Part shown: one piece after another, positions 1 through 10,174 of the stretch
Layout: the number at the start of each line of letters is the position of its first letter
Position numbering within the stretch: position 1 is the first letter of the stretch
Notes under the pieces: model-generated
What the model saw: only the letters and a program-made list of their open reading frames with translations
What the model was told of the DNA's origin: nothing
Databases searched by the model: none
Origin: Pseudoxanthomonas mexicana
GTDB lineage: Bacteria > Pseudomonadota > Gammaproteobacteria > Xanthomonadales > Xanthomonadaceae
NCBI RefSeq assembly: GCF_001556105.1
Contig: NZ_LSIF01000098.1
Coordinates: forward strand, 1-10,790
Direction of reading: 5' to 3'
DNA length: 10,790 bases
Translations under genes and position numbers: made by a program

Positions 1-41
1 AGCCCTTGGCAGCGTAAGCTACAAACCGACCGTCCAACATT

Positions 42-63
42 GGGGGGTCAGTTCACTCTGGCC
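42..63. repeat. REP-like short inverted repeat
   Basis: A run of six G leads into GGTCAG (46-51), a six-base spacer TTCACT, and CTGGCC (58-63), giving a six-pair stem with one G-T wobble. It lies just downstream of the small exported-protein gene on the minus strand, so it could form a hairpin at the 3' end of that message, but no T tract follows in that direction. The words GGGGTCAG and TTCACTCTGG resemble dispersed palindromic repeats that I recall from Xanthomonadaceae genomes. That resemblance is from memory and only one copy is visible here. The rest of bases 1-88 shows no gene. Confidence 0.3.
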
Positions 64-88
64 GCCTTTTCTTTTCCGTAGCGCCCGT

Positions 89-457
89 TCAGCGCGAGGC
101 GCGCTTCTTGCGCTTGGCGAACTCCTCGGCGGTGATGGTTTCCACCGACGCAACGCGGCACGTGTCGCGCGAGGTCTTCACGCGCGTATCGGTTGCGCAC
201 AGCCGGTTGGTCTGGTCTTTGGTGCTGATATCGATGCGCGGCGTGAGCAGAATGGAGTCGCAGCTATGCTGGAACTCGACCCGGTAGTGGTCGCCGCCGT
301 TGCGCAGGAAGAATTGCTGCCCACCGGCGGCACGTACGATCTCCTGGTCATCGCCCAGGTCAACGCAACCGGTGATGGTTTGTCCGGCGAAAGCTGCCAG
401 CGGGGCAATGGCCAGTGCCAACGCAAGCAGCAAGGGGGCGGGGCGAAGGACATTCAT
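89..457 (-). CDS. Small exported four-cysteine protein of unknown function (DUF6491-like)
   Basis: I do not recognise a function. The 122-residue product begins with a clear Sec signal peptide: an Arg at residue 5, a Leu/Ala-rich core at about 8-22, and a probable cut after AFA at 24. The mature part is only about 98 residues and has four cysteines (31, 66, 87, 100), enough for two periplasmic disulfides. It ends in a basic tail (KRKKRASR). The spacing of its Cys-containing blocks (GCVDL, HSCDSILL, NRLCATD, RDTC) is reminiscent of the small exported DUF6491 family, a tentative match from memory. An in-frame ATG lies 58 codons upstream, but the start at 457 is preferred because it puts the signal peptide at the N-terminus and has a purine-rich AAAGAGAG shortly upstream. 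The gene stands alone behind the infA terminator and probably has its own promoter between 458 and 600, which I could not pinpoint. Confidence 0.72.
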   Translation of the reverse strand: MNVLRPAPLLLALALAIAPLAAFAGQTITGCVDLGDDQEIVRAAGGQQFFLRNGGDHYRVEFQHSCDSILLTPRIDISTKDQTNRLCATDTRVKTSRDTCRVASVETITAEEFAKRKKRASR

Positions 458-600
458 GGCGGCTCTCTTTTGAGTCTGCGACCGGAAGTGGACGCTGCGC
501 CATGCTGAGGTCGCGACCGTCAGAATGAATCTGCCTAAGGTCGGCGTGACGATTGGCCCGGTGCCGTTGGTCATGGATCGAGGGGCATGCCTGAAATGAG

Positions 601-624
601 AAAAGCGGCCAATGGCCGCTTTTT
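601..624 (-). terminator. Intrinsic terminator after infA (stem also works in the plus direction)
   Basis: AAAAGCGGCC (601-610), a three-base loop AAT, and GGCCGCTTTT (614-623) form a perfect ten-pair stem. Read on the minus strand it lies 20 bases past the infA stop codon and ends in a short T run, a standard rho-independent terminator. The sequence is symmetrical and has TTTTT at its plus-strand end too, so it could also stop plus-strand transcription. It separates infA from the exported-protein gene at 89-457. Confidence 0.82.
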
Positions 625-644
625 CAATCAAGCACTTAACGAGA

Positions 645-863
645 TTACTTCATTCGATAGGTGATTCGACCCTTGGTAAGGTCGTAGGGGGTCATTTCGA
701 CCTTCACCTTGTCGCCGGTCAGGATGCGGATGTAGTTCTTGCGCATGCGTCCGGAGATGTGGGCGATGATTTCGTGCCCGTTTTCCAGCCTGACCCGGAA
801 CATCGTGTTGGGCAGCGTCTCGGCAACGGTGCCCTCGAATTCAATGGAATCGTCTTTCGACAT
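645..863 (-). CDS. infA: Translation initiation factor IF-1
   Basis: IF-1 binds the A site of the 30S ribosomal subunit and works with IF-2 and IF-3 to place initiator tRNA in P-site initiation complexes. The 72-residue length is exactly that of the family, and the whole protein is one S1-type OB-fold domain. Recognisable blocks are the N-terminal [42 protein letters not shown] and the C-terminal LTKGRI.YR. The gene lies 87 bases after aat, in the same aat-infA neighbourhood as in E. coli, but it has its own promoter in the gap (914-942) and a terminator behind it, so it can be made independently of the upstream operon. The Shine-Dalgarno before the ATG is weak. Confidence 0.97.
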   Translation of the reverse strand: MSKDDSIEFEGTVAETLPNTMFRVRLENGHEIIAHISGRMRKNYIRILTGDKVKVEMTPYDLTKGRITYRMK

Positions 864-913
864 GTAAGCCTGTGCTGTGCCGCGAGGGGATGGCGGGTGC
901 CATGAAGCCGGGC

Positions 914-942
914 ATTGTACGCCAGCTGCGTCTCCGGTGCAA
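914..942 (-). promoter_or_regulatory. Sigma70-type promoter of infA
   Basis: On the minus strand the sequence reads TTGCAC (937-942), a 17-base spacer, then TACAAT (914-919). Both hexamers are close to consensus and the spacing is optimal. Transcription would start near 907, giving a leader of about 44 bases before the infA ATG at 863. The -35 box lies just beyond the aat stop codon (951-953). This agrees with infA being expressed from its own promoter as well as by read-through. Confidence 0.72.
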
Positions 943-950
943 AAATTCCG

Positions 951-1697
951 TTACGGGACCGAGGGTTGCGACAAGGCGGACGCGGGCAGCAGGCCAAATC
1001 GTTCGGTCCAGCCGTCTTCCGCTGCGGGCTGATCCACCAGTTCGGTGACCTGTTCGAGGAAGGCCGCGCGCGGCATCAGGCCTCCCCCAAGGGAGTGGAG
1101 GTGGTCGTTTTCCACTTGGGCATCGATCAACGGCCATCCCCACTCGTGCAAGCGCGCAGCAAGGGCGGCGAGGGCGATCTTCGAGCCGCCGGAGCGGCCG
1201 CTGAACATGCTCTCGCCGAAGAACATCCGGCCGATCGCAACGCCGTAGATGCCCCCCACCAGCGCGTCGCCGTCGAACACCTCTACCGAATGGGCATGTC
1301 CCTGGCGATGAAGGTCAAGGTAAGCCTGGCGCATGCCGGACGTGATCCACGTGCCGTGCTGACCTGCTCGCGGCGCATGCGCGCACGCGGTGATCACCTG
1401 ATCGAAGCAGGTATCCGTGCGGACCTGCCAGGTGCTGTGCCTGAGTTCACGACGGAAACGCGAGGACAGGCGCACGCCATCGGTACGGAACACCATGCGC
1501 GGGTCAGGCGACCACCACAACGGCGGCTGGCCGGGCGAGAACCACGGAAAGATGCCATGCCGGTAGGCATTGAGCAGGCGCGGCAACGACAGGTCGCCCC
1601 CTATCGCCAGCAATCCGTCGGGTTCGCGCATGGCGCTGTCGGCAGACGGGAAGGGCGCGTGGGGATCGGAGGAGAGGACGAACGGCCGCTGGCGCAT
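951..1697 (-). CDS. aat: Leucyl/phenylalanyl-tRNA--protein transferase
   Basis: Aat transfers Leu or Phe from aminoacyl-tRNA to the N-terminal Arg or Lys of proteins in the cytoplasm, marking them for ClpS-ClpAP degradation (the bacterial N-end rule). The 248-residue product has the family's usual length and blocks: GLLAIGGDLS (28-37), AYRHGIFPWFSPGQP..WWSPDPR (44-67), TWITSGM..AY (116-126), FFGESMFS (159-166), GSKIAL (171-176) and the C-terminal LIDAQVENDHL.SLGG (190-205). The frame stays open far upstream, but ATG at 1697 is chosen because it begins the conserved domain and lies 38 bases after the previous gene's stop. No Shine-Dalgarno is seen. Instead TACAAT sits five bases before the ATG (1703-1708), which suggests an additional leaderless transcript. 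It belongs to the trxB-phosphoesterase-GNAT-aat operon. Confidence 0.95.
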   Translation of the reverse strand: MRQRPFVLSSDPHAPFPSADSAMREPDGLLAIGGDLSLPRLLNAYRHGIFPWFSPGQPPLWWSPDPRMVFRTDGVRLSSRFRRELRHSTWQVRTDTCFDQVITACAHAPRAGQHGTWITSGMRQAYLDLHRQGHAHSVEVFDGDALVGGIYGVAIGRMFFGESMFSGRSGGSKIALAALAARLHEWGWPLIDAQVENDHLHSLGGGLMPRAAFLEQVTELVDQPAAEDGWTERFGLLPASALSQPSVP

Positions 1698-1702
1698 AGC
1701 CG

Positions 1703-1708
1703 ATTGTA
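1703..1708 (-). promoter_or_regulatory. Possible -10 box for a leaderless aat transcript
   Basis: TACAAT on the minus strand, five bases before the aat ATG. A start site about seven bases downstream would fall at or next to the A of the ATG. No good -35 hexamer is seen at 16-18 bases upstream. The rarA start has the same hexamer at the same distance, which raises the chance that both are real. Confidence 0.35.
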
Positions 1709-1735
1709 GGCGGCATCGTGCCTGCGCCGCTGCCC

Positions 1736-2863
1736 TCAATCGCGCCGTTTGAAAGGTGTATGCGCTTCGAGCGTACGGGCGTAGCGGCGTACGGCGGCGG
1801 CTTCTTCCTCGCACCAGCGTGCCAACGCCGCGGAGAAGTCCGCATGGGCGATCCAGTGCCGTGAGTGCACGAACGTCGGCAGGAAGCCACGCGCGATCTT
1901 GTGTTCGCCCTGGGCGCCTGGCTCGAATACCGACAGTCCTTCGCGAAGGCAGTAGTCGATGCCTTGGTAGTAGCAGGTCTCGAAATGCAGCCCGGGAATG
2001 CTGGAGGTGGCGCCCCAGTAGCGGCCGTAAAGCGTATCGCCGCCGCGTAGGCACAGGGCGCCTGCGACGGTGCGCCCTTCGTGGTCCGCCAGGAACATCA
2101 CCAGGTTGCGCGGCATGGCGAGGGCAAGGTGCCGCAGGAACGCGAGCGTCAGCGCAGGCGAGTTGCCATAGTCGTGGAAGGTCTGCAGATAGAAGCCGAA
2201 CATCGCCTGCAGATCAGCTTCGCTGGCCTCGTCACCGTGCACGATGCGGAACGAGACGCCAGCGCGCTGCACTTTTGCACGCTCCTGGCGGATGTTCTTG
2301 CGGTGCTTGTGGTCGAAGTCGGCCAGGAAGCCGTCAACGTCGCGCCAGTGTCCCGGATTGCGCCAGTGGTACTGCACGTCGATGCGCGGGAGCCAGGCAC
2401 GTGGAAACGCGGCATCCTCTTCAGACAGGGGGAAATTGATGTGTGCGGACGACAGGTCGAGCCGTCCTGCCTCTTCCTGTATCGCAGCGAGCAAGGCGTC
2501 GCGCGCCGCGTCGTCCCGGGCCAGCAGGCGCGGTCCGGACACCGGCGAGTAGGGCACGGCGCCCAGCCACTTTGGGTAGTAATCCAGCCCGTGCTGCGCG
2601 TAAGCGTGTGCCCACGCGTGGTCGAACACGAACTCGCCATGCGAGTTGTCTTTCAAGTAGCCCGGTGCAGCAGCGACCAGCTGTCCAGCGCTCCATAACG
2701 TGGCGTGATGCGGCGTCCATCCCCATTCCTCGCGCAGGCAGCCGTGGGCTTCCAGGCCTTGCAGGAACGCGTGGGAAACGAAGGGATTGCCTCCGCAGTG
2801 CAGCGCATCCCAGACAGAGGGGAGCACGTTGGTAAGCGAAGCAAGGAAGCGAACGTCGACCAT
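1736..2863 (-). CDS. GNAT / FemAB-like N-acetyltransferase of the DUF482 (PF04339) family
   Basis: The predicted product, about 375 residues, belongs to the family named 'peptidogalycan biosynthesis/recognition' or DUF482, made of FemX/FemAB-like GNAT folds. The true substrate is unknown for most members. Family features are WGW.P.H.TLW near residue 50, the block APGYLK.NSHGEFVFDHAWAHAY (about 66-88), YYPKWL.AVPYSPV.GPRLL (about 95-114), HRKNIRQER (about 187-195), and the C-terminal FEPGAQGEHKIARGF (about 313-327), the signature that in this family marks the acyl-CoA site. There is no signal peptide or membrane segment, so it should be cytosolic. It starts 11 bases after the phosphoesterase stop codon. 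A GTG two codons earlier (2869) is an alternative start; neither start has a clear Shine-Dalgarno, so translation is probably coupled to the upstream gene. The family call is firm, the biochemical role is not. Confidence 0.88.
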   Translation of the reverse strand: MVDVRFLASLTNVLPSVWDALHCGGNPFVSHAFLQGLEAHGCLREEWGWTPHHATLWSAGQLVAAAPGYLKDNSHGEFVFDHAWAHAYAQHGLDYYPKWLGAVPYSPVSGPRLLARDDAARDALLAAIQEEAGRLDLSSAHINFPLSEEDAAFPRAWLPRIDVQYHWRNPGHWRDVDGFLADFDHKHRKNIRQERAKVQRAGVSFRIVHGDEASEADLQAMFGFYLQTFHDYGNSPALTLAFLRHLALAMPRNLVMFLADHEGRTVAGALCLRGGDTLYGRYWGATSSIPGLHFETCYYQGIDYCLREGLSVFEPGAQGEHKIARGFLPTFVHSRHWIAHADFSAALARWCEEEAAAVRRYARTLEAHTPFKRRD

Positions 2864-2874
2864 CGGCACGGATG

Positions 2875-3762
2875 CTACGGACGCAGGTCCAGCACGTCGA
2901 TGGTCGGCGGATTGAAGAGCCGCATGGGCAAACCGACTTCGCCTGTACCGACGGTCGTGTAGACACGCACACGTCCTCGCGGCGTCACAAGGAACTGCTC
3001 GCCCTTATCGAAGCCATACTGGCTGGGAATCGCATGCCGGTACAGCCAGGGAATGCGGATCTGGCCGCCATGCGTATGTCCTGCCAGCACCAGCGTGGCG
3101 AACGACGGGTCGAGATCGATCGCGCTGTCGGGATTGTGGGTGAGTACTATCGTAGGAGCGGGCGAGGGCATGGCCGAGAGAAAGCCCGCATCATCCTTGT
3201 TCGCCCAGCGATCCCCGAGACCGGCCAAGCGGAACCCACCCAGCGCCACACTCCTGCCCTCGATCACATCGACCTGGTGCGCCGCCAGCGCGGCCCGGAG
3301 CTCCACGTCGATATCCGGCCCGGGCGCTTGCTGGTCGTGGTTGCCGAGCACTGCATAGACCGGGATATTGAGATCCGCCAGCGGCGCGAACATGCGCTCC
3401 AGCGACTGTTCACCGGGTTCGTAAGTCAAGTCGCCAGCGATCACTACCGCGTCGGCGCGAAGCTTATTGATCCGCTTCACCAGTCGATCGAGATACGCGC
3501 TGTCCTTGTAGACGCCCAAGTGGATGTCACTGATCAGCACCAACCGCGCTTGTGCGCCCGTGCCGGTGAGCACCGTCTCTTGCACGCGGATGCGTTGCGG
3601 CTCGACAAAGCGTGCCCACGCGAACAGAAGGCAACCAGACAACAGCAGGACGACACACCAGCGGCCCCGCCGCTCACGCAGTCGCCACGCCAACCAGGCG
3701 ATGAATGGCCAGACCAGCCAGCTGCCGTAGACCAGGCATTGCTTGATCAGCAGCTTGTCCAT
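2875..3762 (-). CDS. Membrane-anchored calcineurin-like metallophosphoesterase (YkuE/YaeI type)
   Basis: The 295-residue product has two hydrophobic segments at the N-terminus (about 7-27 and 35-52), then a metallophosphoesterase domain. All five metal-binding motifs are present: SDIHLG (78-83; Asp79, His81), GDLTYEPG (110-117; Asp111), GNHD (140-143), LTHNPD (207-212; His209) and GHTHGGQ (228-234). This arrangement is typical of YkuE/YaeI-type enzymes, whose relatives include LpxG-like enzymes that hydrolyse UDP-2,3-diacylglucosamine in lipid A synthesis. A phospholipid-linked substrate at the inner membrane is therefore plausible but not shown. The catalytic domain would face the cytoplasm if the two segments form a hairpin. 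The gene lies 24 bases after trxB and 11 bases before the GNAT gene in one apparent operon. The start ATG at 3762 has only a weak AGG about ten bases upstream. Confidence 0.9.
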   Translation of the reverse strand: MDKLLIKQCLVYGSWLVWPFIAWLAWRLRERRGRWCVVLLLSGCLLFAWARFVEPQRIRVQETVLTGTGAQARLVLISDIHLGVYKDSAYLDRLVKRINKLRADAVVIAGDLTYEPGEQSLERMFAPLADLNIPVYAVLGNHDQQAPGPDIDVELRAALAAHQVDVIEGRSVALGGFRLAGLGDRWANKDDAGFLSAMPSPAPTIVLTHNPDSAIDLDPSFATLVLAGHTHGGQIRIPWLYRHAIPSQYGFDKGEQFLVTPRGRVRVYTTVGTGEVGLPMRLFNPPTIDVLDLRP

Positions 3763-3786
3763 CGCTGGCCTGCGCGTGCGTGCGGA

Positions 3787-7393
<3,607 letters not shown>

Positions 7394-7438
7394 CTGAACG
7401 AGACGCCGGCCGCCGTCCGCGGTCGGCAGCCTGTTCAG
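7394..7438 (+). terminator. Nested hairpin between ftsK and lolA (weak terminator or processing site)
   Basis: Directly after the ftsK stop codon, CTGAAC (7394-7399) pairs with GTTCAG (7433-7438), enclosing an inner stem GCCGGCC (7405-7411) with GGTCGGC (7421-7427). Only three T follow, so it is a poor intrinsic terminator. It could attenuate read-through into lolA or protect the ftsK message end. Confidence 0.35.
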
Positions 7439-7486
7439 TTTCGGCCCGGCACACTCCGTCCAACGTCCCTCATCCCGGAACGCACC

Positions 7487-8110
7487 ATGCTCCGCACCGC
7501 ACGCTACGCCGTCCTCGCCACTGCCTTGCTCGCCACCACGGCCCTCGCCGGCGCGCGCGACGAACTGAAGACCTTCACCACCGGCCTGAAGGGATTGGAT
7601 GGCCAGTTCACCCAGAAGGTCTATGACGGCGGCGGCAAGCTCAAGGAGACCTCGAACGGTCGCGTCGCGCTGTCGGCGCCGCGCCTGTTCCGCTGGGAAT
7701 ACAACAAGCCGTACGAGCAACTGATCGTCGCCGACGGCAAGAAGGTGTGGGTCTACGATCCGGACCTCCAGCAGGCTACCGTGCGCGAGCAGGGTGTCGA
7801 AGAAGAGAACAGCCCGCTCGCGGCACTGATCGATCCGGGCAAGCTGGACCAGCAGTTCAACGTGGCCGAAGCTGCCGGGCAGGGCGGCGTGCAATGGCTC
7901 ACGCTGACGCCGAAGCAGGAAGGCGATGCCAGCTTCCAGACCGCGCGGCTTGCCTTCTCGGGCGGCACGCTGGTGAAGATGGAAGTGAAGGATGCGGTCG
8001 GTCAGCGCACCGAGATCAGCTTCAGCGGCTGGAAGCGCAACCCGGCGTTCGCCGGCGGCACCTTCAAGTACGCGCCCGCGAAGGGCGTGGATGTCGTCGG
8101 CGGTCCCTGA
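7487..8110 (+). CDS. lolA: Outer-membrane lipoprotein carrier protein LolA
   Basis: LolA takes lipoproteins released by LolCDE at the inner membrane and carries them through the periplasm to the outer-membrane receptor. The 207-residue precursor has a Sec signal peptide (hydrophobic core about 8-20, cut near ALA at 19-21 or AGA at 21-23). The mature part carries the family signature: FTQ in LDGQFTQ (about 38-43), P.LFRWEYNKPYEQLIVADGKKVWVYDPDLQQ.TVR (about 65-100, with the Arg and aromatic residues that line the lipid cavity), then SPLAAL (about 108-113). It lies 93 bases after ftsK and 47 bases before rarA, the same order as in E. coli. The ATG at 7487 has only a GGAA upstream. Nothing is truncated. 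Confidence 0.95.
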   Translation: MLRTARYAVLATALLATTALAGARDELKTFTTGLKGLDGQFTQKVYDGGGKLKETSNGRVALSAPRLFRWEYNKPYEQLIVADGKKVWVYDPDLQQATVREQGVEEENSPLAALIDPGKLDQQFNVAEAAGQGGVQWLTLTPKQEGDASFQTARLAFSGGTLVKMEVKDAVGQRTEISFSGWKRNPAFAGGTFKYAPAKGVDVVGGP

Positions 8111-8146
8111 CCGGGCTGCGGTGCAGGTACCGATGGGCCACGACGT

Positions 8147-8152
8147 TACAAT
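8147..8152 (+). promoter_or_regulatory. Possible -10 box for a leaderless rarA transcript
   Basis: TACAAT ends five bases before the GTG start of rarA, and no Shine-Dalgarno is seen. A transcription start seven bases downstream would fall on the start codon. The -35 position carries no recognisable hexamer. An out-of-frame ATG at 8151 opens only a ten-codon frame. Confidence 0.35.
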
Positions 8153-8157
8153 GACGC

Positions 8158-9525
8158 GTGGCCAGGACACGTACCCCTCTTGAACCGCAGGTCGACCTGC
8201 TGAGCACGGACACCGACGCGCTGCGGCCGTTGGCCGAGCGCATACGCCCGCGCACCCTGGACGAGATGGTCGGACAACGGCGCCTGCTGGCGCCGGGCAG
8301 CGCGCTGCGGCGCGCGGTGGAGTCCGGCCACGTGCATTCGATGATCCTGTGGGGCCCGCCAGGTTGCGGCAAGACCACGCTGTCGCTGCTGCTGGCGCGC
8401 TATGCCGATGCCGAGTTCAAGGCGATCTCGGCCGTGCTGTCGGGCCTGCCCGAGGTTCGCCAGGTGCTGGCGGAGGCGGCGCAGCGCTTCGCGGGTGGTC
8501 GCCGCACGGTGCTGTTCGTCGATGAGGTGCATCGATTCAACAAGGCGCAGCAGGACGCGTTCCTGCCGCATATCGAGCGCGGCACCATCCTGTTCGTCGG
8601 CGCGACAACCGAAAATCCGTCCTTCGAATTGAACTCCGCGTTGCTGTCGCGCTGCCGCGTGCACGTAATGGAAGCCGTGTCGCCGGACGACATCCGCCAC
8701 GCACTGCGCATGGCGCTCGCGGACACCGAACGCGGACTGGGCGAACTGGCGCTGGAGGTCGACGACGCAGCCCTGCTGGAGATCGCCACCGCCGCCGACG
8801 GCGATGTGCGTCGTGGGCTGACGTTGCTGGAAATCGCGGCGGAACTGGCGGCGGACGAAGGTGGCCGGATCACGCCGCAGACACTGGCGCAGGTGCTGGC
8901 GGACCGCACGCGCCGCTTCGACAAGGGCGGCGAGCAGTTCTACGACCAGATCTCGGCCCTGCATAAATCGGTGCGCAGCTCCAATCCGGACGGTGCGGTG
9001 TACTGGCTCGCGCGCATGCTCGACGGCGGCTGCGACCCGGCCTATCTCGCGCGACGGATGACGCGGATGGCGGTGGAGGACATCGGTCTGGCCGATCCAC
9101 GCGCCCTGCAGATGTCGATCGATGCCTGGGACACCTACGACCGCCTGGGCAGCCCGGAGGGCGACCTGGCGCTGGCGCAGCTGGTGATCTATCTGGCGAG
9201 CACCGCCAAGTCCAACGCCGGCTACATGGCCTTCAACGCCGCCAAGGCCGATGTGCGCGAGCACGGCACGCAGGACGTGCCGATGCACCTGCGCAACGCG
9301 CCGACCAAGCTGATGAAGTCGCTGGGTTACGGCACCGGCTACCAGTACGACCACGACGCGGAAGGCGGCATCGCGCTGGACCAGACCGCATTCCCGGATG
9401 CGATGGGCGAGCGCGTGTACTACACGCCGGTCGAGCGTGGCTTGGAAATCAAGCTGAAGGAAAAACTCGACCGCCTGCGTGAGGCGCGCAGGCAGGCGCG
9501 CCAGCAGGCCGGTCGCGGCGACTGA
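8158..9525 (+). CDS. rarA: Replication-associated recombination protein A (MgsA/RarA AAA+ ATPase)
   Basis: RarA is a clamp-loader-like AAA+ ATPase that acts at stalled replication forks and single-stranded DNA ends; homologues are MgsA, Mgs1 and WRNIP1. The 455-residue product shows RPLAERIRPRTLDEMVGQ (23-40), Walker A GPPGCGKT (66-73), Walker B LFVDEVHRFNK (119-129), sensor 1 GATTENPSF (148-156), the arginine-finger segment LLSRC (162-166), and the C-terminal tetramerisation region with VEDIGLADPRAL, KSNAGYMAF.AAK and P.HLRNAPTKLMK..GYG..YQY. The start is GTG at 8158, because the first in-frame ATG falls inside the conserved N-terminus. It sits between lolA and crcB, 47 bases after the former and 23 before the latter, so it is probably co-transcribed with them. 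Confidence 0.96.
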   Translation: MARTRTPLEPQVDLLSTDTDALRPLAERIRPRTLDEMVGQRRLLAPGSALRRAVESGHVHSMILWGPPGCGKTTLSLLLARYADAEFKAISAVLSGLPEVRQVLAEAAQRFAGGRRTVLFVDEVHRFNKAQQDAFLPHIERGTILFVGATTENPSFELNSALLSRCRVHVMEAVSPDDIRHALRMALADTERGLGELALEVDDAALLEIATAADGDVRRGLTLLEIAAELAADEGGRITPQTLAQVLADRTRRFDKGGEQFYDQISALHKSVRSSNPDGAVYWLARMLDGGCDPAYLARRMTRMAVEDIGLADPRALQMSIDAWDTYDRLGSPEGDLALAQLVIYLASTAKSNAGYMAFNAAKADVREHGTQDVPMHLRNAPTKLMKSLGYGTGYQYDHDAEGGIALDQTAFPDAMGERVYYTPVERGLEIKLKEKLDRLREARRQARQQAGRGD

Positions 9526-9548
9526 GCCTTTTCGACGGGATACGACGC

Positions 9549-9962
9549 ATGCCGGTGCAGGCCTGGATGTGGTGGCAACAGCTGATGCTGGTGATGGCGG
9601 GCGGTGCGTTGGGAGCCGCGGCACGGTTCTGGCTGGGCGGCCTGCTGCTGCGGCAGCTCGGCAGCGGATTTCCGTGGGGCACGTTCGCAGTGAACATGGT
9701 CGGCTCGTTCGCCGCCGGGTTCCTCGCCCTCTGGCTCGAAGGACGCGGACCCTCGGCGCTTTACTGGCGCGCCTTCCTCGTCGTCGGCGTGCTGGGTGCG
9801 CTGACCACCTATTCCGCGCTGATGGTCGAGTGCCTGATGTTCGCGCGGTCGGAGCGGCAGGGCGCCGCCCTCGGCTATCTCGCCGTGACGCTGGTGCTGG
9901 GCCTGCTGCTGGTCTGGCTGGGCGCGCGAACCGCAGGCGCGATCCGTTCTCCGGTCTGGTGA
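9549..9962 (+). CDS. crcB: Fluoride ion channel of the CrcB/Fluc family, with an altered Phe box
   Basis: CrcB (Fluc) forms a dual-topology dimer in the inner membrane that exports toxic fluoride. The 137-residue protein has four hydrophobic helices (about 12-33, 44-63, 73-98, 107-127). Family hallmarks are GGALGAAARF (18-27), GTFAVNMVGSF (44-54, with the pore Asn49) and GVLGALTTYSA (80-90), the helix break that holds the central sodium. The usual motif there is TTFSTF, whose two Phe line the fluoride path. Here it reads TTYSAL, so the Phe are replaced by Tyr88 and Leu91. A weak GGGA lies before the ATG at 9549; Met7 or Met13 could also serve as starts. No fluoride riboswitch was recognised nearby. 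It is the last gene of the ftsK-lolA-rarA-crcB series. Confidence 0.92.
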   Translation: MPVQAWMWWQQLMLVMAGGALGAAARFWLGGLLLRQLGSGFPWGTFAVNMVGSFAAGFLALWLEGRGPSALYWRAFLVVGVLGALTTYSALMVECLMFARSERQGAALGYLAVTLVLGLLLVWLGARTAGAIRSPVW

Positions 9963-10174
9963 CGCCCGCTTGCCGGGAACGATGACCGGATCCTGCGACG
10001 GCCAAGGCGCGTCCTCGTCTGACTGTTCCGGTTGACCTGCGGACAGACGGTCATAGCGCTAATGCTTTTTTAACCTTGGTGCAGGAACGCGCTAACGAAT
10101 CGTGTGCAAGTGTGACCCGCGTCGCTTTTTAAGGGCTTCCCCTGGGTCCCGGAGCGGCCACAAGGAGACTCACC
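9963..10174. other. Intergenic region crcB to the Gly-rich gene
   Basis: This 212-bp stretch has no gene. An imperfect hairpin with a single bulged T (CTGTTCCG 10023-10030 against CGGACAG 10040-10046) lies after crcB, but the next T run (10066-10071) is 20 bases away, so it is not a classic terminator. GCGCTAATG (10056-10064) and GCGCTAACG (10089-10097) are a direct repeat 33 bases apart. GCTTTTTTAA (10064-10073) and GCTTTTTAA (10124-10132) form another similar pair. The region is less GC-rich than its neighbours, as promoters often are, but I cannot name a confident -35/-10 pair. Confidence 0.5.
10162..10167 (+). promoter_or_regulatory. Strong Shine-Dalgarno of the Gly-rich gene
   Basis: AAGGAG lies seven bases before the ATG at 10175. 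It is the best ribosome-binding site in the window, much stronger than those of the housekeeping genes, and it fixes the start of the last gene. It suggests high translation. Confidence 0.8.

Noticed and set aside
9526..9548. Fluoride (crcB) riboswitch before crcB
   Set aside because: The gap to rarA is only 23 bases, too short for the fluoride aptamer, and the conserved pseudoknot pattern is not visible in the end of rarA.
8146..10005. Minus-strand open frame of 619 codons antisense to rarA and crcB
   Set aside because: Same artefact: no recognisable motif, Arg-rich composition, and it fully overlaps two well-supported genes.
10016..10071. Intrinsic terminator for crcB
   Set aside because: A hairpin exists at 10023-10046, but the T run is 20 bases further on, so it does not have terminator geometry.
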